From assembly GCF_017591425.1 (NCBI RefSeq), contig NW_024466409.1:434001-498000 (forward strand): 64,000 nucleotides of DNA. The letters run 5' to 3'. Shown here one piece after another: positions 43,490-55,275 of the stretch. The DNA is from Ochotona curzoniae. Its lineage: Eukaryota > Chordata > Mammalia > Lagomorpha > Ochotonidae. Each line of letters starts with the position of its first letter. Position 1 is the first letter of the stretch. Under the pieces are notes generated by a model that was given only the letters and a program-made list of their open reading frames with translations, was not told the DNA's origin and did not search any database. The translations under genes were made by a program, and so were the position numbers.

Positions 43490-45179
43490 ATGAAATTGTG
43501 GGAGGGAGAGAAGCCACAGTAAAAAGAAAGGGAAGGGAAAATACATGATCCCAAAGCAAGGGCAAATAATAGTGTGGCCAGGCCAGTTTGACTGCAGACA
43601 GGCTCCTATGGTGCAGAATTCCCTGATCCTTGGCTTGCTGTCATCTCAATGGTTCAAATTTTTTCCTTTGCACATTTAGGATGAAGATAAACCACCCATC
43701 CAGTTCCTTTCATCTGGCAACCCCAAGGTGTCTCCAACTAGGAGAACCCTAGCTCAAACATCTTGCCTGGGACCAAGAGCACCCACTTCTGAATTGAACA
43801 AGCAGCACCTCCCAGGAAGTTTCCTGTAGGACTAGCTGTGAAAGGGCAACAAAATTTTGTCCTCTCCTCTCCCATGGGAGCTTTAACCTGGTAGAACTCC
43901 AGACTTTTAAGTTCTGAGTAGGGCAAAATCAGGGCTTAGGGAACACTGGAGGTGAGAAGTAGACATAGGTACAACCAGAACTCAGGGGAAAACACTCTGG
44001 GATGCCAGGACGGGCAAGGAGGGCCTGACCTGCTCCACTGACCTGTGGCTTGCATCACCTGTCACAGGGCCAACAGGACATGCTAATTGGCTCTTGCTCC
44101 TCACCAATGGACCCAGGGTGCCTATAGATGCTATGGCAATGGGGTACATGCTTGGAAGCACACTACAACATGGGATGGGGGGAGGGAGCTTCCATTTCAG
44201 GGAGGCCAGGTGCTCCAACCCACATTAAGTCCTCGGCTGGCACAGCAGCCCCGGTGGGAGAAGTGTGCCGGAAGCAGCTCAGAATGGCAGTCCCAGCTGG
44301 TGGACAGCTTGCGTCCAGCAGGGATAATACAACAAGGGGATGAGGGCCTCATTGCCACCTTTATTAGAGCTCCGCCCAAAACCAGCTGCCATCTGTGCAA
44401 AACTTGGGAGAAAAACAGAATTTCCAAACTGTTAGAAAAGCAGGACTAGAGGGGCTGGGCAGGTTATACAGGCAAACCACAATCCTGGGAACCAATGAAG
44501 TTCTACCCCTAGGTTCAGAAATAGCCCCTAATGGATACCAGGGCAATACAAGGATAGCTGCTTGGTTGCTTGCTTCTGGAAACATTTAGACTGTTGATAT
44601 GCATTTAACTTTCTCTGTGAGGCTTGAATTTTGACTGAAGCCTAGATACCAAAGAGAACCAAAAACTGGGACCTGCAAATGAGAGACTCCATCTGCTGAC
44701 TATCTCAAAGTTCAGAGGAAGGACCCATGATATCTGCAAGCCAGTTCCTTAAAAATAAATAAACTCCAGCTGTAAGCAATTAACCAGGTTGCCTTGTATC
44801 TAGACAAGTGTTACATTGCTGGGAGAAAAGCAGCCAAGAGCTGGCGGGCACCTGGGCTTGGCTAATGCCAAGTTTGTGTTAACTATTTCAGTGTGCCAGC
44901 ATAGATATCTATTCTATTTTTTTTTAAGATAGCTGGGGAAGGTAGGGAATGCTTGGCTGAGATCTGCCACCCTGGCCCCAGGTAAGGAGGCTGCAGATTG
45001 CCCAGAGAAGGTGGTTTGGGGATGTACTGAAGTGGGAGCAGCTGAGGGGATGTCTGACAGGAGAGGAATGACTTCTGGAACCTTCCATGGTCCTGGCCAC
45101 TGCACTTGCAGGTAGGTGCGGGAGCCGAGACAAAGTAGCTTAGAGGGAGGGAAACTGAAGGGCATGTCTGAGTAGGGCC
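43488..45179. other. Unassigned DNA, moderately GC-rich
   Basis: No gene or known repeat firmly recognised. 44087-44449 holds a 120-codon plus-strand frame without domain features, and opposite-strand frames overlap it. 43979-44480 is GC- and CpG-richer than average and may be a lagomorph repeat or a degraded element. Confidence 0.4.
43679..43828 (+). other. Weak candidate terminal exon
   Basis: A pyrimidine-rich tract ending in cacatttag is followed by an open frame of 49 codons beginning DEDKPPIQFLSSGNPKVSP and ending with TAG at 43826-43828. It has the form of a 3' terminal coding exon, but the peptide is not recognised and a run of this length is common by chance. No polyadenylation signal close downstream was identified. 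Listed only because the acceptor and the open frame coincide. Confidence 0.12.
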
Positions 45180-46455
45180 AAGGCACCTGCCCACACGAGC
45201 TGGGCTGGACTAAACAGCATCACCTGCACCATCTGGTGCACACAAAAGCTGGAGCTAGGGGACATACCTGGCTGGACTAAGTCACAGTACCTGATAATAA
45301 GTGCTACAACAGGGTGTGAGTCCTGTCAGGCTGGACCTCAGTACCCACTAGCAGGTTCAAGATCTGGCACTAGGAGTGAGTTTGGTAGAGGAACTGTGGG
45401 AACTCCCCTGCTGGGTTGCAGTTCCCACTGGTGAACATGATAGCCAGAGCTGGCGGGGGGGGGGGGTGTGCTGGTCATGGCAGCAACAACCATCTGCAAA
45501 TGTTTGGATGGAGTCTGAAGGCAGGTCAGGCCACGGATGCACATGAGATCCAGATGGGATGCATGACAGACCCGGATAGGCCACATCACATGCCAGCAAA
45601 CACAAAAATCAGGGCTGGGGGCATGTCTGGTAGAGGTTACTGGGGTTACCTCAACTAGGCTGCAGCACCTGCTGGGCTGGGCCACAGAACCCATTAGTTT
45701 GTGTGAGAGGTGGGTGTGGGGCAGAACTGACCAGGCAGCTGCATCCACTGGTATATGCATTGGCTGGCAGAGGTGACAAACTCAACCTGACCCTATACTG
45801 ACTGGCACACACAAGAGTCAAGTCTGAGGTCACCAAAGATGAGGTTCCTTGGGGGACTCCCTCACTAGATGGCTAGATTAAAACCCTGGCCACAGGAAAG
45901 ATCATGATATATGTTGTCCAACCTTGGAGTGCTTGTATCAGGACTGAGTCTCCCCAGATGCTGATGACTTTGTGCAGTGGAGAGCATGCCCAGATACACA
46001 TGGGGGGCATGACAGCCAGCTCATCTAACCCAGAAGAGGATGTCAAGTGCCTTGTCAGAGGACAGAAAGCAGAACAGGTTGGACTATGCTTGTTGCCAAG
46101 CTTTGCAGTGTGTTTCTGGGTCTGTGGATGCACTAAAGTAGCATCTGTCAACCAACAAACCTTTGAAAGATTTTCTCAACCATGGTGCAAATATCTCAGT
46201 ACTATCAAAACCACTCAAACAACACCCTTGGAACATTCTTCCCCACATTGGGGTCTTTAAGATATCATCAAATGACTGTCCCAATCCTTAGGTGCTAATG
46301 TAGCTCGACAGCAAGGAGAGACTTCTCCGTCCCTGCCCCCTGAAGACACAGGAGAAAAAAAATAAAGTGAAACATTTGTCCCACTCACCTTCCTCCATGC
46401 CTTGACCTTCCCCACCCTAATCAGAGAACCACATAGGCAAGCATTCTTCTCAACC
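45180..46455 (+). repeat. GC-rich retroposon with degenerate internal repeats, copy C
   Basis: 45180-45800 is a chain of about ten variants of a 50-80 nt unit (for example 'gctgggttgcagttcccact', 'taggctgcagcacctgctgg', 'ggcagctgcatccactggt'). 45800-46450 is non-repeated and collinear with copy B, ending 'cttgaccttccccaccctaa' and then A-rich. It contains a G12 run at 45455-45466. Confidence 0.55.
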
Positions 46456-46491
46456 ATGCAAACAATATTTAAAATTAGACTTTAAAATTTT

Positions 46492-46790
46492 TCTTAAAAG
46501 TTTATTTTCATCTACTTGAAAGGCAGAGAAAGAATTGCATCTGATCCCCTAGTGCACACCCCAAATGACCTCAGAGTGGAGGTCTAGGCAAGGCTGAAGT
46601 CAGGAGCCCAGAACCCCATCCAGATTTCCCACGTGGTTGGCAGGGGCCCAGGCATTTGAGGCATTGTCCGCTGCCTCCCAGGATGCATTAGCAGGAATCA
46701 GAGTAAAGAGGACTCAAACTAGGAACTATAAGAGATTCAGGCATCCTGAGCAAAGTCTTAACTCCATGCACTACAATGCCTAACCCAAAC
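46492..46790 (-). repeat. Old C-SINE
   Basis: 'acttgaaaggcagagaaaga', 'tttcccacgtggttggcagg', 'cactacaatgcctaacccaa'. Confidence 0.82.
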
Positions 46791-47280
46791 CAATCTCTGC
46801 TTCACAAAGGTTGGGGTGGGGAGAAAGAGAACTGGGTACCTCATGCCAGTGACATGAGCTAATTTTACTCAACATGCACTTCATTTCACTAACGGGACCC
46901 TGAGATGTGCTCCCATCTCATCTGGTCAGCAAACACTACTCAGGAGTTAAATCACAAGTCCCAGAGCAAACTGGACTAAAAACCGTGGTCTACCACGTCA
47001 AATCTTGTAAAGTTGTCCACTAAGCACACTACGCTCCTCTTCTGATTCTGGTTCCAAACCGCCCCATCCCTTAGGGCTCAAACTTCCAAGCAACAGCTCT
47101 CCAACTCTTATTTTCTCCCTAGCCTTATGTTTAGTCTGTCTCTAATTTCTATGAATTTTGCCTTCTCAGTGATTCTTAAATCTGTCTTGATTTCTAGCTG
47201 GTATCACCTATTTTAGCCTCCTTCAACCCAGCCTATATTTTCAATAATTCTGGCATGGGTACAGAGGCTACCTCCCCAGT
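46791..47280. other. Unassigned intronic DNA
   Basis: Pyrimidine-rich 47040-47190 may be a diverged L2 piece; not supported further. Confidence 0.4.
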
Positions 47281-47284
47281 ATGG

Positions 47285-47480
47285 AGTCACAGAACCTTAA
47301 TCTGAGTCTTGGCCCTGCCACTTCTCGCCATTCAGTCCTAGGGAATCTTTGCTTCTCTGGCTCTCATCTGTAACATAGAATACAAAGCTATTTCATAAAG
47401 TTCATGGAGAAAAGAAATTAAAAATAAGCTATTTTGGTACAAAAGTTTTCAAATCCATGCATATGAAGGGTGTTAAAAAA
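47285..47480. repeat. MIR (plus) followed by lagomorph L1 3' end (minus)
   Basis: 47285-47395: sense MIR 'cttggccctgccacttctcg'. 47398-47478: complement of an L1 end, 'aaagttcatggagaaaagaa', 'ttttggtacaaaagttttca'. Confidence 0.6.
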
Positions 47481-47489
47481 AGGATATGA

Positions 47490-47770
47490 GGAGTCCAGTG
47501 AAGTAGCCTAGTAGTTAAATCCTTGCATCACATATTGGCATTGGTTCATGTCCTGGCTGTTCCACTTCCCATCTAACTCCCTTCTTGTGGCCTGGAAAAG
47601 TAGCAGAGGATAGTCCAAAACCTTGGGACCCTGAATCTGCGTGAGAGACCCAGAAGAAGCTCCTGGCTTCGGATAGGCTTAGCTCTGGCTATTACACCCA
47701 CTTGGAGAGTGAACCAGTGGATGGAAGATCTTTCTGTATTGCCTTCTCTCTGTATATTTGCCTTATTTAT
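47490..47770 (+). repeat. C-SINE, 3' truncated
   Basis: 'gaggagtccagtgaagtagc', 'ctgtatatttgcctta', without the usual A tail. Confidence 0.85.
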
Positions 47771-47824
47771 GAAGGACTATAGTATTGTAATAACATGAGT
47801 AAAATCATTTAGGGGGGAGAAAAT

Positions 47825-48080
47825 TTAGTGGGGTAGGGAAATCCAAGACTCAATGGAATTGTATTATAAATTTCAAAATAAGAAAATCATAAAAAATAAT
47901 AAAAATAGAAAATAAACAAATAATGGTTATTGCAAAAAATTAATAAAGCTTTAAAATTAATGAAAATAATTATGAAAAAAGCCATACATAACTTTATAAA
48001 TTTCTTGTATCAAAATAAATGTACATTTTAATTCCATCTTCCATGAAATTTTAAAGTACTTCAGGCACCTCTCGTGCACC
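47825..48080 (+). repeat. Lagomorph L1 3' end
   Basis: AT-rich run to 'cttgtatcaaaataaatgta' and 'ttaattccatcttccatgaa'. Confidence 0.65.
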
Positions 48081-48820
48081 CTAGAACTCTCCAAGACACT
48101 TCTCTCTGACCCCCTTGCAATGTAGCAGAATGAAATTCATTTGAGCATGATCCTGTTCTACAGATATTTCCAGGACATACAAAATACGTAATTTGAGAGC
48201 ATACAAAAGAAGATCATAAACATTAGGAACCTACACAGATTTTCTACAAATAATTCTCCAATTTCCTTTTTCAAATTACTGACAAATAAGAAATGACTAA
48301 AGAAGCTTATACTGAATTAGAAAATGATATACATAATATTTAGAATATATGCAGTTAAACTAGTGAGGCACTCAAAGAAACTGACACAAGCTATGTCTTT
48401 AACTGATTCATTATTTTTTCCATTAAATTTAAGTTTAATATTTATTACCAAGTTGAAGAGATTACAGATCAACATGGGCCTCTACTAGGCTGCAGAGGGA
48501 CAGGGAGGAGGTGGGGTGGAGAAAATGCATCACTCCTTGTTGATGGACTACATCAGCAGCAGCGGATGGAGACGGTCCGTTGATGCTGCCTTAGAGATCC
48601 CAATGGGGGGGGCGGGAGGCAGGGAGAGTGTTCTGAGGAGACAGTTATGTTAGTGTAAGGAGATACAGGCAAAGAAGTCAGAAGTAGTAGGAACAGTAGA
48701 CAAGAATAGTTAGGTAGAATATGAGGGTTGTATAGGAAGCAGCAACAGCTCCTTTTGCTGAGGATTCAAGAAGTTCTAGGTTTTCAGGCTGCCTTGTGCT
48801 CTAAATGGATCTCCAGATGT
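48081..48820. other. Unassigned intronic DNA with a G-rich tract
   Basis: 48605-48630 carries G8, GGG, GG and GGG runs on the plus strand (candidate G-quadruplex). No gene seen. Confidence 0.45.
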
Positions 48821-48823
48821 CTT

Positions 48824-49178
48824 TAAAAATATTTATTTATTTTACTTGAAAGTCAAAGTTACAGAGAGTGAGGGAGAGACAGAGACAGACATATAAAGAG
48901 AGAGTGAGAGCGCTTCCATCTGGTTCATTTCCCAAATATCTCAATGGCCAAAGGTAAGTTTGTCTGAAGCAGGGAGCCAGGGGGTTCTTCTGGCTCTCTC
49001 ACATGGTACAGAGGCCCAAGGTTTTGAGTCATCATCCTCTACTGTTTTCCCAGGCCATTTAGCAGGCAGCTGGATTGGAAGTAAAGAAGCTGGGACTCAA
49101 ACCAGTGGCGTGGCCAGTGGGGATGCTGCTGCTGCAGCCAGAGAATTAGCCTGCTTTTCCATTACACTAGCCCCATCC
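48824..49178 (-). repeat. Old C-SINE
   Basis: 'atttattttacttgaaagtc', 'ccaggccatttagcaggcag', 'cattacactagccccatcc'. Confidence 0.85.
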
Positions 49179-49560
49179 AGATGTGCTTTTATCAGACATT
49201 TGCTTGAACAGATCCTTGCAATACTAAAATAATTTGAGAATAATTCTGATCCCAACACTGACAGACTGAAAAAGCCCAACAACAAAAATGCATGTGGATA
49301 TCAACAAAGGCACACCATTAAATTACTTAAACCCTGGGAGCAGCATTGAACCATGTGAGCTGAGCAACCATGTTCAAAGTAAATCTCATAGTAAATCTAG
49401 GGAAACATTCTACAGAATGCTTTTCTTACCCTAATAGATTGCCAATGCCAAGTGCTGATGAGGATGTGGAATAACTGAAAATTCCCTACATTATTAGTAG
49501 AGTGAGATTCAAGAACTGCTTGAAAAATCGTCAACAGTTCTATCAAATGCATAGATTTCA
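49179..49560. other. Unassigned intronic DNA
   Basis: Possible short L1-like text at 49440-49530 ('aatgccaagtgctgatgagg'). Nothing more. Confidence 0.4.
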
Positions 49561-49561
49561 G

Positions 49562-50060
49562 TCCTTTTTTTCTTTTCTTAATTTTAATTTTTAATTTTTG
49601 AATTTTATAATACAATTCTGTAGAGTCTGGGATTCACCCCCTCAGATTCCTACCCCACCCCAGCTGATTTTCCCCATATTAATAGTATAGTCCTTCTTAA
49701 GGAGTTATAATTCCATCAGTCTGTTATTTAAGTGTGTCCTGACAGTGCTGGTACAGATAATGTCTGACAGTCCAGCATCCCATTGTCTAGATATATCCAA
49801 CAATTTCATTGGGAGTTCATCTCTGATTTGGAAGTAAGGATGCACGTTTCATTATGTCTTCACAGTTTGATATGGTAGTCTCTATTAATCTATCACTATA
49901 CATTCCAACTTGCATGACATTTTCTTATATTAGACAGAACATATGGTATTTGCCTTTTTGGGATTACAAAGTCCTTTTTTACAACAAAATAAGCATACTT
50001 TTTAATTCCACTTTCCATGAACTTTTTGAGGCACCCTCATATGTTCTACTAAAATCAAAT
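49562..50060 (+). repeat. Lagomorph L1 3' UTR
   Basis: 'gggattcaccccctcagatt', 'aattccatcagtctgttatt', 'attagacagaacatatggta', ending 'cttttt..aggcaccctcat' at about 50035. Confidence 0.7.
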
Positions 50061-50365
50061 GCTTTATATGTGGGTGTTATCTCTATTCATACAAGCCCAC
50101 ATATTGTTCATGAACATAATAGGCTATTCACTTTTTATTTATTAAACGTGGAGTTTGTATGAACATTCTTATGCATGCCAGTTGTTTCATAAAAGCAACA
50201 GCTTGTTTCAGGTACACGAGTGTAATATTTATGCATGTAAGTGTTCATGCACACACATATCCACGCAGACAAGTTGAGTTAAATCCACATGAAACTGCCT
50301 AGAAACAATGACACACAGCAGCAATGAATTCACTTGACACACAGATCTTGAATTTTAGATACTAT
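50061..50365. other. Unassigned intronic DNA
   Basis: AT-rich sequence without a recognised element. Confidence 0.4.
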
Positions 50366-50369
50366 TTAA

Positions 50370-51340
50370 GAGGAATCAGAGCTCCTTGGACATATGACTG
50401 ATTCAGAGTTGGGAAAAGAAAAAAAAAAACAAAAAACAAAAAAACAAATTGAGCCCAGAACATCTATTTGTGCCATGAAATAAAGAAGTCACCAAAAAAT
50501 GATACAGAAATGTTATAAGGAAATAAGAGCCAGCTTGAAGGGGCTCCCACTAGCTAAATCACAGAGAATTTGAACATAAAAATGAATGACAGTGGATTAC
50601 AACCCATTGAATACAATTAAAATCCATGAGTATATACTAATAATTAGATAGGGAAGCAGGAAAGCTCTTCCTTACAGTTGGATGCCAAAACTAATAAATG
50701 TAAAAGGAATAACTGAGCTATAAAGTAGTTTTGCAACCATTATAGTAATAATTAATTCAAGTAAAATCAATTAATTTGGAACTACTGGGCAAAAGACTGA
50801 AGAACAGGATATTTACAATGTTTCTCCACAGATCACTTCTTAATTACAAAATGACAAGTAGTATCTTTATGGAAGAAAAAGGGAGCAGACACCACCATAC
50901 ACAAGTTATCTAAGTTGGCATCACTAATAATGGGAGAAACTAAATCAGACGCCTCCTCACATGAGGAGGCATTAAAGACACACACAACATAAGTTACTTA
51001 GCATTCCTATCAAAAGGGCATGAGCGAAATGTAATCATGAAGGGAAATCAGATAAAACCAACTGAGGGAATTAAAAAACAAACAATTGTCCCATACTATT
51101 AAAAAATGCAGTGTCATAAAAAACAAAGAAAAGTTATTCCAGATTAAATGAGGCAAAGAGGCATGACAACTAAATCCTGGATTAGATTCTGGATCACAGT
51201 GAAAACGGCCATAAAACATAAAATTGAGACAACTCGGACACAGGAAGAAGCTCTTTAGATCAGAAATAAATATTTTACCAATTTTAAGCAAAAAACACAA
51301 TTGTGGCAAAATGCTGTGTCTAGGTGACAGGATTTGAGGG
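50370..51340 (+). repeat. Ancient interspersed repeat, family not named
   Basis: The text follows, in order, a common mammalian repeat I recognise but cannot name: 'ggggctcccactagctaaat', 'ttaaaatccatgagtatata', 'gatcacttcttaattacaaa', 'aagttggcatcactaataat' with equivalents, 'gaaatgtaatcatgaaggga', 'ttctggatcacagtgaaaac'. No coding capacity. Confidence 0.55.
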
Positions 51341-51354
51341 TTTTTGGTTGTTAC

Positions 51355-51685
51355 TTGTTTTTTTAATAAAAAGATTCAATTATTTGTTTGGAAGTCACAG
51401 TTAATGAGAGTGGGGGAGACAGAGATCTTTCATCTGCTGATTCACTCCCCAAATGGCTACCAATGGTCACAACTGAGCCAGGCAGAAGCCAGGAACTTCA
51501 TTTGGGTCTCCCATGTGGTAGCAGGGACTCAAGAACATGGGCTATCTTCCGTTGCTTTTCCTGGGCCATGAACACAGAGCTGGAGTGGAAGTGGGGCAGC
51601 CAGGACATGAACCAGCTTCCACATGGGACACTGGCGTCTCAGGTAGTGGTTTTTCACCCACTGTGCCACAATTCTGGTTCCCTTT
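51355..51685 (-). repeat. Old C-SINE
   Basis: 'ttggaagtcacagttaatga', 'aagccaggaacttcatttgg', 'cactgtgccacaattctggt'. Confidence 0.88.
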
Positions 51686-52705
51686 TTATTATTCCTGAAA
51701 CTGTTACTACTAGCTTGAAATAAAAGACTAAAAATGAAGCAAGAATTAATCTATGGTAAAGGTTTAGGATGGTGGCTCTCTTCAGATGGATACACCTGGT
51801 TGGTTTGCTACAAGACCCAATTTAGCTAATTTTGTAGGTGTATGCAAATATATATGAATTCATTATAATAAATAAAACAATAAAACAAATTCATTGAATT
51901 GAACATTTAAGGTTTTCTCATTTTACTATCTACTACACTACAACCAAAAGAAATAAAGAAGAAAAAAATTTTTTCTTAAAGATGCTCTTGCTTTTTTCTC
52001 TTTCCTTCCTGAAAATTCAATCCAAAAGCCTGACTGAGGAAGGCAGTCAAGTATTGGAGCCCACAGGAGAAAAGTGACTTAGCAGGGTCCCTGGGGCCTC
52101 AGAGCCCAGCTGGCCAGCTGTGCCCTGGTGGGAGATCAGGCTGTGTCAGGAAAGTAACCAGCAGGACTACGGGCAGGAGACTGCTTTCATTCAGGAGAAC
52201 TGAGCAAACATGTAAACATATTGACGATAATGGGAATCAGGTTCCTTATTGTCTGCGAAATGAATTACAACAGAAAGAGGGAGATACAGAATGAACTGCA
52301 TAGTGCTGGGATCACGATTAAAGATACTGATGTAAATTTCTAAGTTTTCAAGATATGTTGTGCGTGTGTGCAAACACACATGCCCAACAAATATATACTT
52401 TCTGGGTTTGTTCACTGGGAAAAAAATTCCTAGCACAACAAAGACACCTAGAGATTTTCATTTGTAAGCATCGTTCCAGGACTACTTGCAGAAATGGCTG
52501 ATTCTAGGTCTGATGTAGGAAAATTCCCAGAAGAATCTGGAACATTTGTGAGAGTACAAAGTGCTTCAGGTGCATGTCAAAGAATCTCGACGCCAACTTA
52601 ATGGAGTTCCCACTAGCAAAAGCTGGCAAAATGGGAGCATCAAAATAATGATTCTAAACGACTGTGAATACAATCCCCTGGGGGTTCAGATAGACTCAAG
52701 AGTCA
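51686..52705. other. Unassigned intronic DNA
   Basis: No gene or repeat recognised. A GC-richer stretch at 52020-52190 has no open frame with a recognisable product. Confidence 0.45.
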
Positions 52706-52713
52706 GACCTTTC

Positions 52714-53054
52714 AGGCCCGGTGCAGTAAGCCTATCAGCTAAGATCCTGGCCTTGAATGTGCCGGGATCCCACAGGGGCACAGATTCTAATTTCAGCAGC
52801 CCTGTTTCCTAAGCAGCTCCCTGCTTATGGCCTGGGAAAGCAGTCAAGGACAGCTCAAAGCCATGGGACACTGCACCTGTGTGGGAGACCCGAAAGAGGC
52901 TCCTAGCTCCTGGCTTCTGATCGGCACAGCTCTGGCCGTTGCAGCTGCTTGGGGAGTGAATCAACGGTCGAAAAATCTTCCTCTTTGTCTCTCCTCCTCT
53001 TTGTATATCTGACTTCCCAATAAAAATAAAATAAATCTTAAAAAAAAAAAAAGA
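52714..53054 (+). repeat. Young C-SINE with target-site duplication
   Basis: gacctttc lies at 52706-52713 and 53057-53064. Confidence 0.92.
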
Positions 53055-53064
53055 TGGACCTTTC

Positions 53065-53199
53065 TTTCACCCTGTGTCAATCTCTGTTTAACAGAGAGAC
53101 ACCTGATGGTATTAAGGTATATCGCCCTCAACCTGGCTTATCTAAACTTCAATCAACACAATGAATAAAGACCAGAAGTTAGCTGGATTAATACTTTCA
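53065..53199. other. Unassigned spacer
   Basis: Short unique-looking segment between SINEs. Confidence 0.4.
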
Positions 53200-53700
53200 A
53201 TTTTTTTAAAGAATTATTTATTTTTATAAGAAAGTCAGGGCCCGGCGCGGTTGGGCAAGTGGTTAAGGTCCTCGCCTTGCACGCCCAGGATCCCATGTGG
53301 GCGCAGGTTCTATCCCGGCAGCCCCGCTTCCCTTCCAGCTCCCTGCCTGTGGCCCGGGAAAACAGTCGAGGACGGCCCAAAGCTTTGGGACCCTGCACCT
53401 GCGTGGGAGACCAGAAGAGGCTCCTGGCTTCGGATTGGCATAGCATCGGCCGTTGCGCTCACTTGGGGAGTGAATCATCAGACGGAAGATCTTCCTCTCT
53501 GTCTCTCCTCTCTCTATATCCGCCTTTCCAATAAAAAAAAAGTAATAAAAATAAATCTTTAAAAAAAAAAAAAGAAAGATTTACAAAGAGAAGGAGAGTC
53601 AGGAAAGGAAGTGGAGCAGCCGGGATACAAACCAGCTCCCACATGGGATCCCAGCACAAGCAAGGAGAGGACTTTAGCTAGCAGGTTACTGCACCAGATC
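53200..53700 (-). repeat. Reverse C-SINE, shortened, split by a young SINE
   Basis: The left edge 'taaagaattatttattttta' continues after the inner SINE as 'atttacaaagagaaggagag' and ends 'gttactgcaccagatccc'. The centre of the element is deleted. Confidence 0.85.
53238..53571 (+). repeat. Young C-SINE nested in a reverse C-SINE
   Basis: CpG-rich, near-consensus copy starting 'gggcccggcgcggttgggca', among the best-preserved in the window. aagaaag occurs at both edges (53228-53234 and 53572-53578). Confidence 0.93.
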
Positions 53701-53865
53701 CCAATATTCCCAATTCTTATTCCTCATATCTATATTCTTTGCACTGAATGCGCTACCACTATGAAGAGAATTACTATCCCATCCTTTGACTCTGTACTAA
53801 TCATGTGACTTACTTTGGCACTGGGGTGTTAGCAAATGTTTTAACACAAAAAGAGATTTAAAACT

Positions 53866-54178
53866 GGCAGCGTGGCCTAGCAGCTAAAGTCCCCACCCTG
53901 AACACGCCAGGATCCCATAGGGGTGCCGGTTCTAATCCCCGCAGCTCCACTTCCCATCCAGCTCTCTGCCTGTGGCCTGGGAAAGCAGTTGAGGACGGCC
54001 CAAAACTTTGGGATCCTGCACCCGTGTGGGAGACCTGGCTTCTGGCTCCAGATCAGCACAGCACCGGCTGTTGCGGTCACTTGGAGAGTGAATCATCGGA
54101 CGGAAGATCTTCCCCTCTGTGTCTCCTCCTCTCTGTATGTCTGACTTTGTAATGAAAATAAATAAATCTTAAAAAAAT
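53866..54178 (+). repeat. Young C-SINE
   Basis: 'ggcagcgtggcctagcagct' to 'aataaataaatcttaaaaaa'. taaaactg-like repeats lie at both sides. Confidence 0.9.
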
Positions 54179-54935
54179 AATGATAGTAAAATAAAACTGC
54201 CTTGTGTATTCCTGCTCAGCTTTTTGCCCTTTCCCTCTGTCACTGACATGAGAATTCACCTAGGGTAGTTTCTTGAATGATCACATCTCCTTTGACATCC
54301 TCGCTCTTTTATATTAAATGGCACTTGTGTCTGTATGTGTGATCAATCTTATGGTAATTTTCATTGTTGTAATTTTATACATTTGAAATCTCTTCACAAA
54401 GTCTCCCCTGCAAAGAGGTTATTTCCTGCTTCAGTAGGTTCCATAGCTATGAAGTGCTATGCCTGCCTTCAGTTTTTGGGTGCAGAAAGGTCTCCGTGTA
54501 TGATATGCTGAGTACGCTAAGCTCCCATACAGTGCAATGATGTCAGATAAATGGTGTTTCTTATCTTAGTCTACCTCTTGCCTGAGTTCTGTGTCAGCTT
54601 GAGAGGTGCTCCTGTCCTTCCTAATCTCTCCCTGTTCAAACAAAATGTTGAAAAATACAGGTGAATCATTTCGTACTCTTGTCAAGTACCAAATGCTTTT
54701 ATCCGATAATGTAAGACCACCAGGGTTTAGACCCAACACAGTTCTCTAACCTCCTTCCTAAGTGGAACTGCCTACAAATATATGCATTCAAGTATCATCA
54801 GACTCCACCACCACCCCAAATATATACCCAATCCTATCATCCCACTTCCATCATGCCCAACTCACACTGTGGCCTCTGTCACCAGAACCTTCACCACTTA
54901 TCCTTGGGAAGGAGAGAAAGAAACAAGGAAAGAGA
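54179..54935. other. Unassigned intronic DNA
   Basis: 54730-54910 is pyrimidine-rich and could be an L2 piece; not assigned. Confidence 0.4.
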
Positions 54936-54939
54936 AGGA

Positions 54940-55075
54940 TTGCTAACATTTATCAATTATTAAATCAAGTTCCAAGTCCTTTACGTGAATTAACTCATTA
55001 TATTTTATAGATTAACCGAAGAATAAGGAAGCTAACATCTTGACTAAAAGCATATAGATAGGATAGGCCACTTCA
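54940..55075 (-). repeat. MIR fragment
   Basis: 'gctaacatttatcaattatt', 'cctttacgtgaattaactca', 'agattaaccgaagaataagg'. Confidence 0.6.
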
Positions 55076-55184
55076 GAAGCACTCTTTCCTTCCTCTGGAC
55101 CCTGCTATAGAAACAGTCCTTAAGCCACTTCTAGTAAGTGGTTCACACATCTGTCTCTTCTTAGCTTATACAGATTTAACGTTA

Positions 55185-55275
55185 GTAGGAGTAAGGACTG
55201 TGTCTAATTTATCTCTGTCTTCAGTGCCTTGCAAAGAGTCCTGCATACGGTAGGTCCTAACCAGATGTTTGCTGA
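55185..55275 (+). repeat. L2 3' terminus
   Basis: 'aggactgtgtctaatttatc' and 'tacggtaggtcctaaccaga' resemble the L2 end. Confidence 0.55.
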
